A DNA stretch of 64,000 nt, from the NCBI GenBank assembly GCA_905221605.1, contig CAJNDS010002068.1, forward strand, positions 709,001-773,000, given 5' to 3'. The stretch's first letter is position 1, and each line of letters opens with the position of its first letter. Below the pieces are notes generated by a model. That model had not been told where the DNA came from. It saw nothing but the letters and a program-made list of their open reading frames with translations, and did no database searches. The translations under genes were made by a program, and so were the position numbers. This DNA is from Symbiodinium natans. Taxonomy: Eukaryota; Sar; Dinophyceae; Suessiales; Symbiodiniaceae. This document shows positions 42,475 to 52,800 of the stretch, piece after piece.

Positions 42475-45400
42475 GTGAGGGTGTAGTCCTCTCTGTCTCA
42501 GCGCTGTTCATGAAGAAGCGATATTGCCCTATCATCATTTGAAGCTAGCGGCGATATGCCCACCGCTCCGCTGGACATGAGGGCTGGAGTTGGATGTGAA
42601 GGAGATCCTGCGAGTGAAGCTCTCAGCGCTGATGGAGGAATTACAGTGCAGCTGATATCACTGACATACTGCTCAAGGTGCTTGAAATTACTTGAAACAC
42701 TGGTGTGACCAATCTGTAGACCAGGGGTACGTGACATCAGTCCATCAAAGGCCATTCAAAACCTTCGAGGGCAGCTTTAACCGTTCCGTAATTCTGCTCG
42801 CGCGGCAAGTGCAAATTGCAAGCCGAACATGCCAGATGGGTCGCGTGGTGCTGTTGACCGGCTTCTTCCAGTTTCCCGTGTGTTTCGGCGTCCGGGAGCT
42901 CGGTAGATTCAAGGAATCGGAGTCGGTTGAGGGCCCTGTGTAGGGCCTTTACAGCCTTCAGGGTTTCGGCCTCAAGCTGTTCGGAATATTCAAGGACTTC
43001 TGCCGACGGATTCTTTGATTCCAGCTTTTTGGAGACCCTTGCCCCCTCCACAGCTCAACTGCGCTGAGGGAGGACCTGAGAATAAGCCTGTCCTGTGCAC
43101 TGTTGGCTGTTGAGCTCTCGATGCAGCCCAGATACCTGTTGGGGCTGTGAACTTTCAGAGAATCTTGAACCCTAAGCCCGTGGTGGGGCTGCATCTAAGA
43201 ATGGCTTCGCAGTTGGCAAAGGAAGGCGAAGCAAAGAACCCCAACCCCAGCCCAACCCAGGACCCCGAACTCTAAACCTCCACAGCGCAGGGCAAATTCA
43301 GGCGTTGCTTCATTTGGGCGAGGGATTGAGCGTTATCGGTTTGTGCATCCTCACATCAACATCACATGAAGCGTTTACCCTCAGTCCGCAAGCCCCACCC
43401 TAAAACCCTGAACACCCCCAGCTTCTCAACTCTCAGGCCCAATATCTGCTCTTCTCCGGGCTTTCTCTCGCGGGCATCGGGTATGGCACTGGACAGTATG
43501 CCAACATGCGCCCTCGGGGGCTGAGACTCTTCACGCTATACCGTCTTCAAAACCCTAAACCCAGAAACGACACTCAAGGCTGGCCAGGCTGTAGGGTCTT
43601 TTCCCGATTAGCCGCGCCGATACCTGAAATTGAGGCATGTCATGTCCAAGCGCGAATATTAGAATATCTCCAGATTATGGTGCCGTTTGGCCCCTCTCCC
43701 CCCCCCCCCCCGGCGCCCAAACTCTTGAAGCAAGCAGGTACGTGGCATTGGTTTGTGCGATCTCATCAACGATGATTGTGCGGTACTCAGCTTCTGCCTT
43801 TTGCAAGTGCTGCTGCAGCAGATTGCACGTTCGATGCTTGAACCAGGTTGGGGGTTTCAAGTGCAGCTCCCAGAAGCCATTCACTGGACACTGCAGGTCG
43901 TGAAGTGTCTTTCTGAGAAGGGTGAGACAGAGAGGCAGCTGTCTCAGCAAGTGCTATACGGGAATACAATACCATGGCCGCCTCCTTGGCCACATCCATG
44001 ACGCCATTCACATGATAAGACCATCGCAGTTGTTACAATTGCCTGATCTCGTCTGATTCTTGTATCTACTCTTGTTCTTATGAGTGTTTGTTCTTCTTGC
44101 GATTCCCTGGACTTGGGAGGCCCAACGGTCGCCTTACGATTGGCATCCTCATCTTCCAGGCGGGATTGAGTAAGGGTTTGGGATGTACATACGCTTTCGG
44201 GCAGGGCAACTTGGGCCTGAGGGTTTAGAGGTCAGATAAGATATGGAAAGACTAGCATCTTGTTCGTAACATGCTGCTTCTTTCCTGGGGGGAGGGCCAG
44301 GCCTTGAGCATCGAATGTCCGCAGCGGCGCACGCATTGCATGGGCGCTGGAATGCCTGTTGTGGTGGAAGGACATTTGGGCCATGGTCTTCCTGGCGATC
44401 CAGCCGAACTTGACCAAACCAGACCTCTTGACCTTATGAAGCTTGGCCGGTCGGGATACCAGCCATCATGGGTCGTGTTAGGTGCTTCAGGATGTAGGAA
44501 GTGTTGCGAGAGACTGTTTTCTTTGCAGTCGTGTAGTCCAACTTGATGATTTCAAAAAACCTTATACCCAAACCCTGAGCACTTGGAAGTCTTTCAGCTT
44601 CTACATGCTTCCATTCGAGCATCCAGACGGCCTTGTCCAAGGCAAGCAGTTCGGAATGTCACTGCGCTGCAGTTATCTTTTGGCGTGCTGTGAAGCACTG
44701 CAGGGTTCTAGGGTGTTCTGGGCTCACGGCTAAACATGGCTAAACAATATATCCATGGTACTAATAGCGGTTATTGAGTCTCAGGTTTTGGGATTCGTTT
44801 TGGTGTTTCGTGGTAGCAAGGAGTTTAGGTCGAGGTCATGTGGTTGTATTGCTTTCTTATGTGATGCTCGGGTGCCCGGACGATGCTGGTTGCCTTCTAC
44901 ATCATCCATGTTTTCTGTACTTCAGCAACTTCTTGTGAAGGGTTTGTTTCAGGTGTGAAAACCTTCAAGATTCCCTGCCGAGATGAGCCTGTTGTCCTGG
45001 TGCAAGGATTGCTGCGCTGATTGTCCTCGCGCTCACCTACGCCAAGTTCGTCATGCCGGCCGTCTTGTTCTTTGCTTCCAGGACCCCGCACGCCCCCCTC
45101 TCCGAGTCGTTAGCCTCTGGACTTGTTGATTGGAGCTGCTCCGCGTGTTCCACAGTACATTAGGCAATGTCTGCATGATCTTGTCTGTGGCCGCTCTCAA
45201 GCTGGAGTCAGGAGTGTCGAGCTCATGCTTGTGCTGTCACTGACTTGGTGTTTCTTCATGTGCGGGTCTCAGCCTGGAGAAGCAGCGACAAGCTTGCACA
45301 GGGGAACCCCTTCCTCAGAACATTTCGGGTCCACGCATTCCAGCCTTCCTGAGCTCTTGAGCTTCAGAGCTCTCTAAGTTGAAGTCTTCCGAAGATTCGC

Positions 45401-46822
45401 TTCTCGAGCAGCTTGTGCAGGTGGTTGACAGAACTCTCGCCACTGGTTTGCTTGTACTGAAGAGCCTACTTGTCTCTGGCTCTCGAATCAAGCCGGCTTC
45501 TGGCAACCGCTTGCCCACCTACACACATAAGGCAGTGCCCAGACCATCCAGACTCCGATCCGAACGGTGTGGCAAACATTGAACCCCAACTCCCAAAGTT
45601 GCAGTCCCACCAGAAGCTTCCGCCAAGGAAGCCACTGAAGGACAGCCCTCCCAGCCTCCCAGTATTCTAAATCGTTCTAAACCCGCGAAGAGTCTGACCT
45701 GAACCCTGCCTCGATGTCCTTTTTACTCGCCAGGGGAGTCACTGCCAATCTCCCATGGGCCCGGGCCTTGTGATTTGCAGGGCTCGGGGGCTTGAGCGCT
45801 CTGACGTTCCTTCTCTGATCCCGCTCTGAAAGGATGTTGGGAGCCCTAAACGAGCGGGATACAGGTTTTGGAGTTGTTCTTGCTCAGTGGCCTGATCCCC
45901 TCCGCATGCCTGCTAGTGCTAGGCATTGTTAAAATTAGGGCCCCAGCGCTCACGGCTTATCTTTCGTCCATTCAACGTCTTACGGGCACGCATTTCTGTC
46001 GACAGGTCGGTGTGGGCATGGAGTGCACGCACTCATTTGCAGGACGGGGTATATGCTTCTAAACGCCTTCCTGACCGGCACGCTCCACAATCAACCACCA
46101 AAGCCCTATACACCCCAAAACTCCTTTTGAACAAGCTTTGGCAAGAGGAGTGGACCTGCGACTTCCCTTACAGTGTGCCGAGCTCAACTGGCGCATTTGC
46201 TTACACGAAAACCCTGCAGAGTTCTGGACAAAAAATCTCTGGATGGGGGATCTGTTTTCTGCGGCTTGAACGCTTGCCTTTTGCTGGCAAAAGTGAAGGT
46301 TCAACGGAAAGATCAAATTACATCCGAGACTCTTTCTCACGCTTTCTTTGCTTCCTGAGAATGCAGGCAGGATCAGAAAGCAGCTGAGAGGTTCCGGAGC
46401 ATTCGGGGTTGCCGTTCTGAGGCTTTTGGAAAAGCGGGGAGAGCTTGTACCGAATGCGACTCTCAGTTCATTCTCTTCAAGCGCGGGCGCCTGGGGTCTG
46501 CCCTCCATAAAACTTCCGAAAACCAAAAGCCTTGGGCTTTAGGGTCTGAAACCCCCAACTCAAGCCCGAGTTCGCCAACCCCTCCAGCCTTCCCTTGAAG
46601 CTATGTTTGTCCCTTTGCAGGGGGAACAGTGCGACAGCCCATTTGTACTCGTTTCGGGGTTTTACAAATCAAGAATCTTCTTGCAGTGACCCATGGCACT
46701 CATGTACAAAAACTATCCTAGCCATCACAGCCCCCATTTTCAGAAGGCCCTTAAAAACCCAGATCCAAGCTACCCGATGCCGTCATGGTGCCCATCCTCA
46801 CGGCGTTGATCCTCGCGTCTAG
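42414..46822 (+). CDS. CPA2-family monovalent cation:proton antiporter (Kef/KEA type), multi-exon
   Basis: These membrane proteins exchange K+ or Na+ for H+. Exons: 42414-42474 (VAEIANLGLVFLLFMIGSGL), 42836-42889 (MGRVVLLTGFFQFPVCFG), 43437-43507 (AQYLLFSGLSLAGIGYGTGQ, YAN), 43738-43777 (YVALVCAISSTMI), 43897-43952 (VVKCLSEKGETERQLSQQ), 44120-44159 (PNGRLTIGILIFQ), 44371-about 44430 (DIWAMVFLAIQPNLTKPDLL), 45007-45081 (IAALIVLALTYAKFVMPAVL, FFAS), 45212-45265 (SVELMLVLSLTWCFFMC) and 46770-46822 (LPDAVMVPILTALILAS). The order follows the family: FLLFxxG, SSTMIVVK, GRLxxGILxFQD, the FLAxQPN region, then the helix pair after YAKFVxP. Most joins keep phase, several through GC donors; 45081 needs a GA donor. 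Missing are the first membrane segments, the part between 45.3 and 46.8 kb (family GALIAG region) and the C-terminus. A start codon was not identified. Confidence 0.85.
42836..42889 (+). CDS. Antiporter exon VLLTGFFQF
   Basis: Acceptor TGCCAG. Reads MGRVVLLTGFFQFPVCFG, a membrane helix with the family's G-x-x-Q. The GT donor after GGC gives phase 0, fitting 43437. Confidence 0.65.
43437..43507 (+). CDS. Antiporter exon GYGTGQYAN
   Basis: Acceptor TCTCAG|G. Reads AQYLLFSGLSLAGIGYGTGQ then YAN and AT. The G at 43738 completes Met, giving YANMYVALVCAISSTM across a GC-AG intron. Confidence 0.8.
43738..43777 (+). CDS. Antiporter exon SSTMI
   Basis: Acceptor AAGCAG|G, 40 bp. Reads YVALVCAISSTMI. 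ALxxALSSTxIVxK is the most conserved CPA2 segment. The GT donor joins phase 0 to VVKCLSEK. Confidence 0.85.
43897..43952 (+). CDS. Antiporter exon VVKCLSEKGE
   Basis: Acceptor CTGCAG|G. Reads VVKCLSEKGETERQLSQQ, the cytoplasmic stretch after SSTMI. Ending at GT before a GC donor completes Val with the G at 44120. Confidence 0.8.
44120..44159 (+). CDS. Antiporter exon GRLTIGILIFQ
   Basis: Acceptor GGGAG|G. Reads PNGRLTIGILIFQ, the family's GRLxxGILxFQD helix start. The following Asp comes from the exon at 44371 after a GC donor. Confidence 0.85.
44371..44430 (+). CDS. Antiporter exon DIWAMVFLAIQPNL
   Basis: Acceptor TGGAAG|G. Reads DIWAMVFLAIQPNLTKPDLL. With the previous exon it rebuilds FQDIWAMVFLAIQPN, a hallmark of this CPA2 subgroup. 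The donor is uncertain because the frame stops at 44437. Confidence 0.85.
45007..45081 (+). CDS. Antiporter exon YAKFVMP
   Basis: Acceptor TGCAAG|G. Reads IAALIVLALTYAKFVMPAVL then FFAS plus AG. Joining to 45212 gives FFASRSVELMLVLSLTWCFF, which needs a GA donor (gacccc). Confidence 0.8.
45212..45265 (+). CDS. Antiporter exon VELMLVLSLTWCFF
   Basis: Acceptor AGTCAG|G. Reads SVELMLVLSLTWCFFMC before GTCTCA. PELxLVxSLxWCFF is conserved in this subgroup, after the YxKxVxPxxF helix. Confidence 0.85.
46770..46822 (+). CDS. Antiporter exon DAVMVPILTALILAS
   Basis: Reads LPDAVMVPILTALILAS plus AG before GTACAT. It fits the late helix of the family (vVxxALxLAxxxxxSRF). An acceptor at 46762 instead of 46769 would add SK. 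It is the least diagnostic of the listed exons. Confidence 0.5.
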
Positions 46823-49679
46823 GTACATGTTGCTGCGGAGGGTGGGCTGGGCCTGGAGAGATTTTTGAGGAGAGGGGTCTACAGCTACTAAGAGGCTTGT
46901 AGAAGGTTTTGGCCAGAGCTTTCTTGGGGATTCACAGACTAGGGTTGCATGGGATTGGCGATGGGTTTGTTGGGGATACCTGCGGGAATGGTTGCAGAAA
47001 CCACGTCATCCGGCTTCTTCAGCTTGAGGGACTCAACAGGGCAGATCAGTACATGCATGTCCGAGCATAAGGGCATGGCACGTGGCCAGGAGTCTTGTTG
47101 AGAATGCGGCCACGACTGGAAAGCAGCAGGGCCGCCAGGCCACTCACATGCACACTGAATCATCTTGCATTTATCTTCTTACGCAGCTAGCCGCGCCATG
47201 GGCGCGTCACAGTTCGGACTGGAGTAGTGTGCTGGCACCATTCGAGCGTGTCCTTGCAGGCATGGTCCACTTGGCGGTTAGCGGTTCTTGTCAGGCGGTG
47301 CACAGCGACGGGAATGGTCAGATAAAATGGAACACTTCCTTAAACTCCTAGAATGGCTTCTGGCACGACTATTTTATTAACCACCCGCACTGGTAGTTAG
47401 ACAGCCCACTAGCAACATGAAGCCTGCAACCCTCAAACCCTGTAGCCACGTACCCTTAGCCTCACGCACAGGACTCCAGACGAAGAGGCCAGGGGCTTGC
47501 ACGGCTACCGGACACTGCCAACAAAGGCTCGGTCGAGCTGCTACCTTTGCAATGCCCTAAGACCTTTAGGCCCCCAAAACCCACACCCGCAACCGAAAGG
47601 TGTATTGAAGGCGAGTTGTAGGAGAGGCTTTGGGAATCTCCCATTAAGCCCCAAGGCCCGCAGTGCTCTCCACAAACGCAGCGGCCTGAAGCCACACACA
47701 GTGTGACTTGACGCAGGCAACGCGTGCGGATTGCTGCGGAGGCGCAGGCCGAGGGGGGCACCATATGGTTCAAATGGGTTTAGGGTCCGGTAAGGGAGGC
47801 CGTCCAACGGGTGTTTACTCTATGTCTTGGGGACGAGACATTGCCACGGAAGATGGTGTTTAAGGCAGAGAGCGGAGCACACACTTTGCGGTGGATCGCA
47901 TGGGGGGGATACTGCCTGGCGTTGCCATAACCGTCACTAACCCTAGCTTGGGATTTAGTGCTTTTACTCGGTTTTTAAGCTTTGGCATCCCTTCCAGTAG
48001 CCCCCGACCCGCCCGCCCTGGATGCGAGCTGCTGCGAAGACCCAAATCGAGTCACTGGGAGAGCATATCAGTTGTGGCTTCCCGAGTGCTCTCTGCGGAA
48101 GAATTTGAACCCCAGCACCTTGGATGTGCGTTGCTTGCAATCCGGGCTAGCGCCCAGGGTAGCCAAGTATGAGGTTGTTGAGGATTAGTGGTTAAATAAG
48201 GGTTCTTCAATAAGGTAGTGTCGAAGTTCCGGCTTGTGGATGCAAGTAGACCCTTTAGCTCTAGGCACACACGGCAGGGCGTACCTCTTCGCGGCGTTTA
48301 CGGGGACTGTAAACAAAGACTAAGCTCACCCTGAAGCACATCAAACCCGGTAAAACCCCCAAAACTATAAACCCTAAACATTGGGCTTTTTGTGCCATTG
48401 CTGAACCCAAAAACCCTTATGCACCCTTGCTTGCAACCGACATACAGGCACCCTAAACGCAGGGCGAGGTCGTAACAGCTGCACCGGTTGTGGCGTCCGA
48501 AGACACGAAGGCACAGAAGATTCTCCAAACGGGGGTTTGGACACAGGGCATTAAGGTCAATGCTTAAAGCCTTCACTCTAGACAAACCCCTAGAAATTGG
48601 GACCCCTTTGACCGCCACCAAGCCTGAACTACTAGAGTCTGGCTGCTTTAAAGCGGCGTAGAGGTGGGAAGACATTGTCCTGGCTCGCACAAAACTTAGG
48701 GCATATATAAGGAATGTTGGGGGTTTTGGGCGGGTTCAGGGTATGCGTGGACCAGGGGTTGGGGATTCGGGGCGTGACAGGATCCAGGAAGCAGGAAGTC
48801 CATTGCGAGATTTTGAGTCTTGGAAGGGCCGGTTCTGAGTTCATAAGATGGGTAAATCATGGATTGCCTAGTCCCGCACTCCCAAGGACCCAGCTCCTAA
48901 CTCAAACAAAGTAGTTACCCCCCAAAAAATTTAATCTTACGTACCACACCCCCCCCCCCACAAAACACGCGACGTTGCCCCCAAAGGCTCTTGGTGTGAT
49001 CTTCGGCATTCTTCAGGGTTTTCCGAAAACCCAGTATGGATTGGTTCGTTGGTGAAGGTTGGGGTTCAGGTTAAGACCCAACTCCGGGAAGTTGGAAGTT
49101 GCCCTGCCCCAAGCCACGTCGCGTGCTGCGGATCGTCCGGATGCCAATCCTTATTTATCAGAGCCAGCAGGCGGCCAGTGGTTTGAGGTCGGGAGGTTAT
49201 AGGGTTTGTAGGGCTCCCAGTGGCAATTTAGTAAGGCGATCATGCTATCTGATTACGGGTTCCACCTTATATTGAGGGAGGGGTTTAGATCGATCTCCAA
49301 TCGTCTCCTCACTGTGGTCTCGGTACCGCTCATGGGAAGAGATGTTGGCAAAAGCAAGTGGCGATCTCAGGGCGATGGTTTCGGGACATGGCACGAATCC
49401 AATCACCTCTTGGATCTAACGCCCAAGGACAGTTACAAACCTGCCAAGTCCCGATCTCGGACCTTTCTAACCACGTAAACCACATCTTGAAGGATATCGT
49501 TCCGCGCGTTAGGTGCGTAACAAAATAGACGATGCATAAATGTAAACCGATCTGCAAGCATTCGAACTTGGATAGTTGACGCAGATCAGCCCTCTCCTGT
49601 CGAGGCGGCGCTGCGATATTGCGGTCAAAGTGGGAGAGCGACGGGCAGTGAACGGGTTCGCATGGCGAGGAGCTCATCG
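46823..49679. other. Intron/spacer downstream of antiporter exons
   Basis: The C-terminal antiporter exons should lie here but were not located. A piece at about 47235-47262 (+), LAPFERVLAG, vaguely recalls the PFxxLLxG segment of related antiporters but is out of order. Telomere-like words occur at about 47570, 47780 and 48310-48375. Confidence 0.4.
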
Positions 49680-49885
49680 GTTGCGGGGTGAAGCCAAATA
49701 ACAGGGCCCAAAGACTGCGCGAGACCCAGAATTAGGTAAAGCCCAAGCTGCGGAAGTGCAATGCAGGTTATTGCCCAAGTGTGTAACCAGAAGAGGTTCA
49801 CGATGAACAGAAGCCACAGTTCAAGCTGGTGTGGGAGCGAGGCCATGCTGTGATGCCTCGATGCGAGACACAAACACACCAGCAC
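49680..49885 (-). CDS. Possible membrane-protein exon on the minus strand
   Basis: Reads MASLPHQLELWLLFIVNLFW then LHTWAITCIALPQLGLYLIL, GLAQSLGPVIWLHPATDELL. Two hydrophobic segments flank polar turns and an acidic end, unlike the repeat-driven frames nearby. No family recognised. Against it, all confident genes here are on the + strand. Confidence 0.3.
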
Positions 49886-52800
49886 TGCAGTCGAAGCAGG
49901 GCCTCAGTGAAAGGGAGGGCAGTTAGGGTTTAGAGGGTTTAGACGGTGCAGACGGTTGAGAAGGTTAAGGGTGTTTCAGGGTTTGGGCGAGGAGGAATCA
50001 ATGCAGGGGCGTCTCATGGAGATGTAGACCGGGAGCCAGGAGCTTCCCTTCTGGCCTGCCCCAGGCAGGGAACCCCTAGATCCCATAGTGGGACAGTACT
50101 AGGCCATGCGATTCCCGCGCGAATCTCTAGCTTGTGGTGTGCGACGACCATGAGTGGCCTTGTAAAGACAAGCTAGCTCCTCATTTGTGATGACTGATGA
50201 TGACTACGAACCTAGCGGTGACGAGGCGGGGCAGGGGTAATTGTAGGGGTTTGAGGTTGTTTTCGAGTGTCGATCTGCTCATTATGCGAATGCGTATGAC
50301 TACTAATACTACATTATTGTTGTTGCTCATGTGTGAGCTCTTGTTAACTTTAGGTGCTGGCGTGCGTTGGCTCTAGCAACAGGGTCTATCGCGCTATGCA
50401 AGAGCAAGGTGTGATTGGTTACTTTGTTTCTCACCTATGGCCGGCCTCGGCTGCTCTCGGGAGCACGAGCCTACCCACGATCAGTCATGGAATGCGGCCA
50501 CCGGAGGCAAACCGCCCACACAAAACCTGGGACTGTCAGTATTACGTAGACAAGGCTCGCAACAACCCTCACGAGGATGTGGAGTGGCTAGGGGAATTGG
50601 TTTTGGTGCGAAGGAGTCGCATTTGCCGGCAACGAGGGCAAGACACGGTGTCCATTGCCCGTTGGTGAAGCCCCGCCACGTCCACGCGGAGGCGCTATCA
50701 GAGAACTCGTCTCATGGATATAGTTTCGTTTTTTTTTTTAGACCGAGGAGCTGCGAGGAAGGCTGCTCACAGAGCTTGCTAGTAGGCGGGAATAGATGTT
50801 CGGAGCTGAAGCCCCACCAACAGAGAGGAGCCCCTGGGGGGGAGTCGGCTCTGCGTCGAGGGGGAGTCTCAGCACGCCACGCGGGGTAACGCCCAACCCC
50901 AGATAGCTACCCCGCACAATGCAGCCTAGATGCCACATACGACGAGAGCAGACAGACACCAGCTCCAGGCTCTGGGCAGAGATGATGGCACTTTAGTTTC
51001 CGCACGAGAGCATACACCGCCTGCACGTGCATCCACGGACGCCGTACCGTGGCGCGTGGATGGGCGCGGTGCACAAACACTCTACGGTACGTGTGCGCGC
51101 CAACCGCCGGCCTATCCCCGGTGGGCCCGGGGGCACGGGGCAGGCGGGGACTGGAAGTGAGCTCTTAGGACCTTGACAATGCGAACGCTACACAGAATGC
51201 AGCCCGGGGCTCATTGACTGGCAACGCATGACTGCCAAGGAAAAAGACGACTGCCTCGGTGAGGGACGAAGTGTCTAGCGCGACGTGGGGTGAAGCGACT
51301 AGTGTGGTCAGGATGCACGGTTATTCGAGAACCCGAACCGGCAATAGCGGGAGTATTAGTAATGCTGGAGGAAGAAGGGCGTGAGGGGTAGAAGGCCCCT
51401 TTTTTTTTTTTTTTTTTCGGCATTAAGAGGGTGGGTGCAAAAAGGCGAAAAGCGGTTCACAGGTGAACAGAAAGTATCGTTGACGAGTTGTGGCAAAAGA
51501 GAAGATTGCAGCTTTACAGTCGTTGAGGGAAATTGACCGAAAAAAAAATTTAATTTTAATCCTTACATCAACGGATATCGGATGATTTCACCAGAACTGG
51601 GGGAGCGCCTACCCCTTATGTAACATCAGAGGCCTCACTCAAGATGTAGCAGGACTCTAACTGCACGGAGCTCCAGGCTACGAGGGGACTTCCCAGAATG
51701 CTCGATACTCATCCCCTGCTGGGAGGCATGCACGACTTCCTATGATGTATAGACATCGTCTGCGAGAAGCATCGGCCGACAAGTCGGACACGAGTGCCTT
51801 CGGCACTGGGCTTCGTGCTTTGAGGCTTTCTCGCAGTGATAGGCCGTGATAGACTGTGTCGAGCTGGAAAGAACAGCCAATTAAAGATAGAAAAACAGAA
51901 CCGCTCCGTTAGGCGGATGACTCGGTTGTACTCGGGATTGGCGCATGTCCGGGTGCACAGCAAGGTTTACGCACGCGCGGATGATTGGCAGGGACAGATG
52001 TGCGAAGACCCACCGGGGTGTGCAAAGGCCTTGCCTGAAGAGTCGTTGAAAAGCGCCTAACGAAGAATGGCGAGCAGACCCATCGCCAGCCACACACAGT
52101 AGTTGCCAAACGGCTTAGGCCGGGCCCTTCATGTACAGAGGAGTGGCAGGCACGCTAACGCCGTTTCATCCACGAGTCTTTTTGGCCACGCCAACTTCCT
52201 CGATCTCTGACCATTTGGCTTCAGGGCCTGCACTGATTGTATCTTGTGAGTAGAGTCAAGTAGTGCATGCAGGTAGGCACCGTTGGTGGCGTTTTGTACG
52301 GCTGGCAGGCGGAACCGCTAGGCAGGTGCAGTATCCAAGCAGAACAAGGGCTTGGGCATACAGCTCTGCAAGGATTCGTACCACACACTCCGCCGAGCCC
52401 GAGGCACTTACGAGGCGGCGAACGCATGGGAATTGATCCCTAGATCCTTCCGAGAAGGTAGGACCTGACCACTCTCTGGCCAACCCCAGACGACAACTGT
52501 TTCTGTAACAGGGGGTCCAAGAGGGGTAACAGGGGCAAAGGCTTCGTCACCCGAACAGGCGCAGTGTACCTAGGGCGCAGAGACAACCTAGAGCTTAATA
52601 TGCGGTAGGCCGGCGATAGTCAGCCTATGCCTCAATCCCCAAGCGTTCAAACTGGTGGCGGCTCCACTGGCATTCAAACAAGGTATATGCTGAGCTGAGA
52701 AGCGAAAAGACAGGTCCAATGGTGGTTCGGCGAGGCGGCCTCGCTGCGGCTCAGCCTTCTGGTGCCACCCTTAATGGGGTTTGAGTTTGGGGGAGGGATT

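Noticed and set aside
45865-45930. Hydrophobic frame ELFLLSGLIPSACLLVLG
   Set aside because: First taken as an antiporter helix, but its expected place is already filled by VELMLVLSLTWCFF at 45212. Possibly chance or an unplaced exon.
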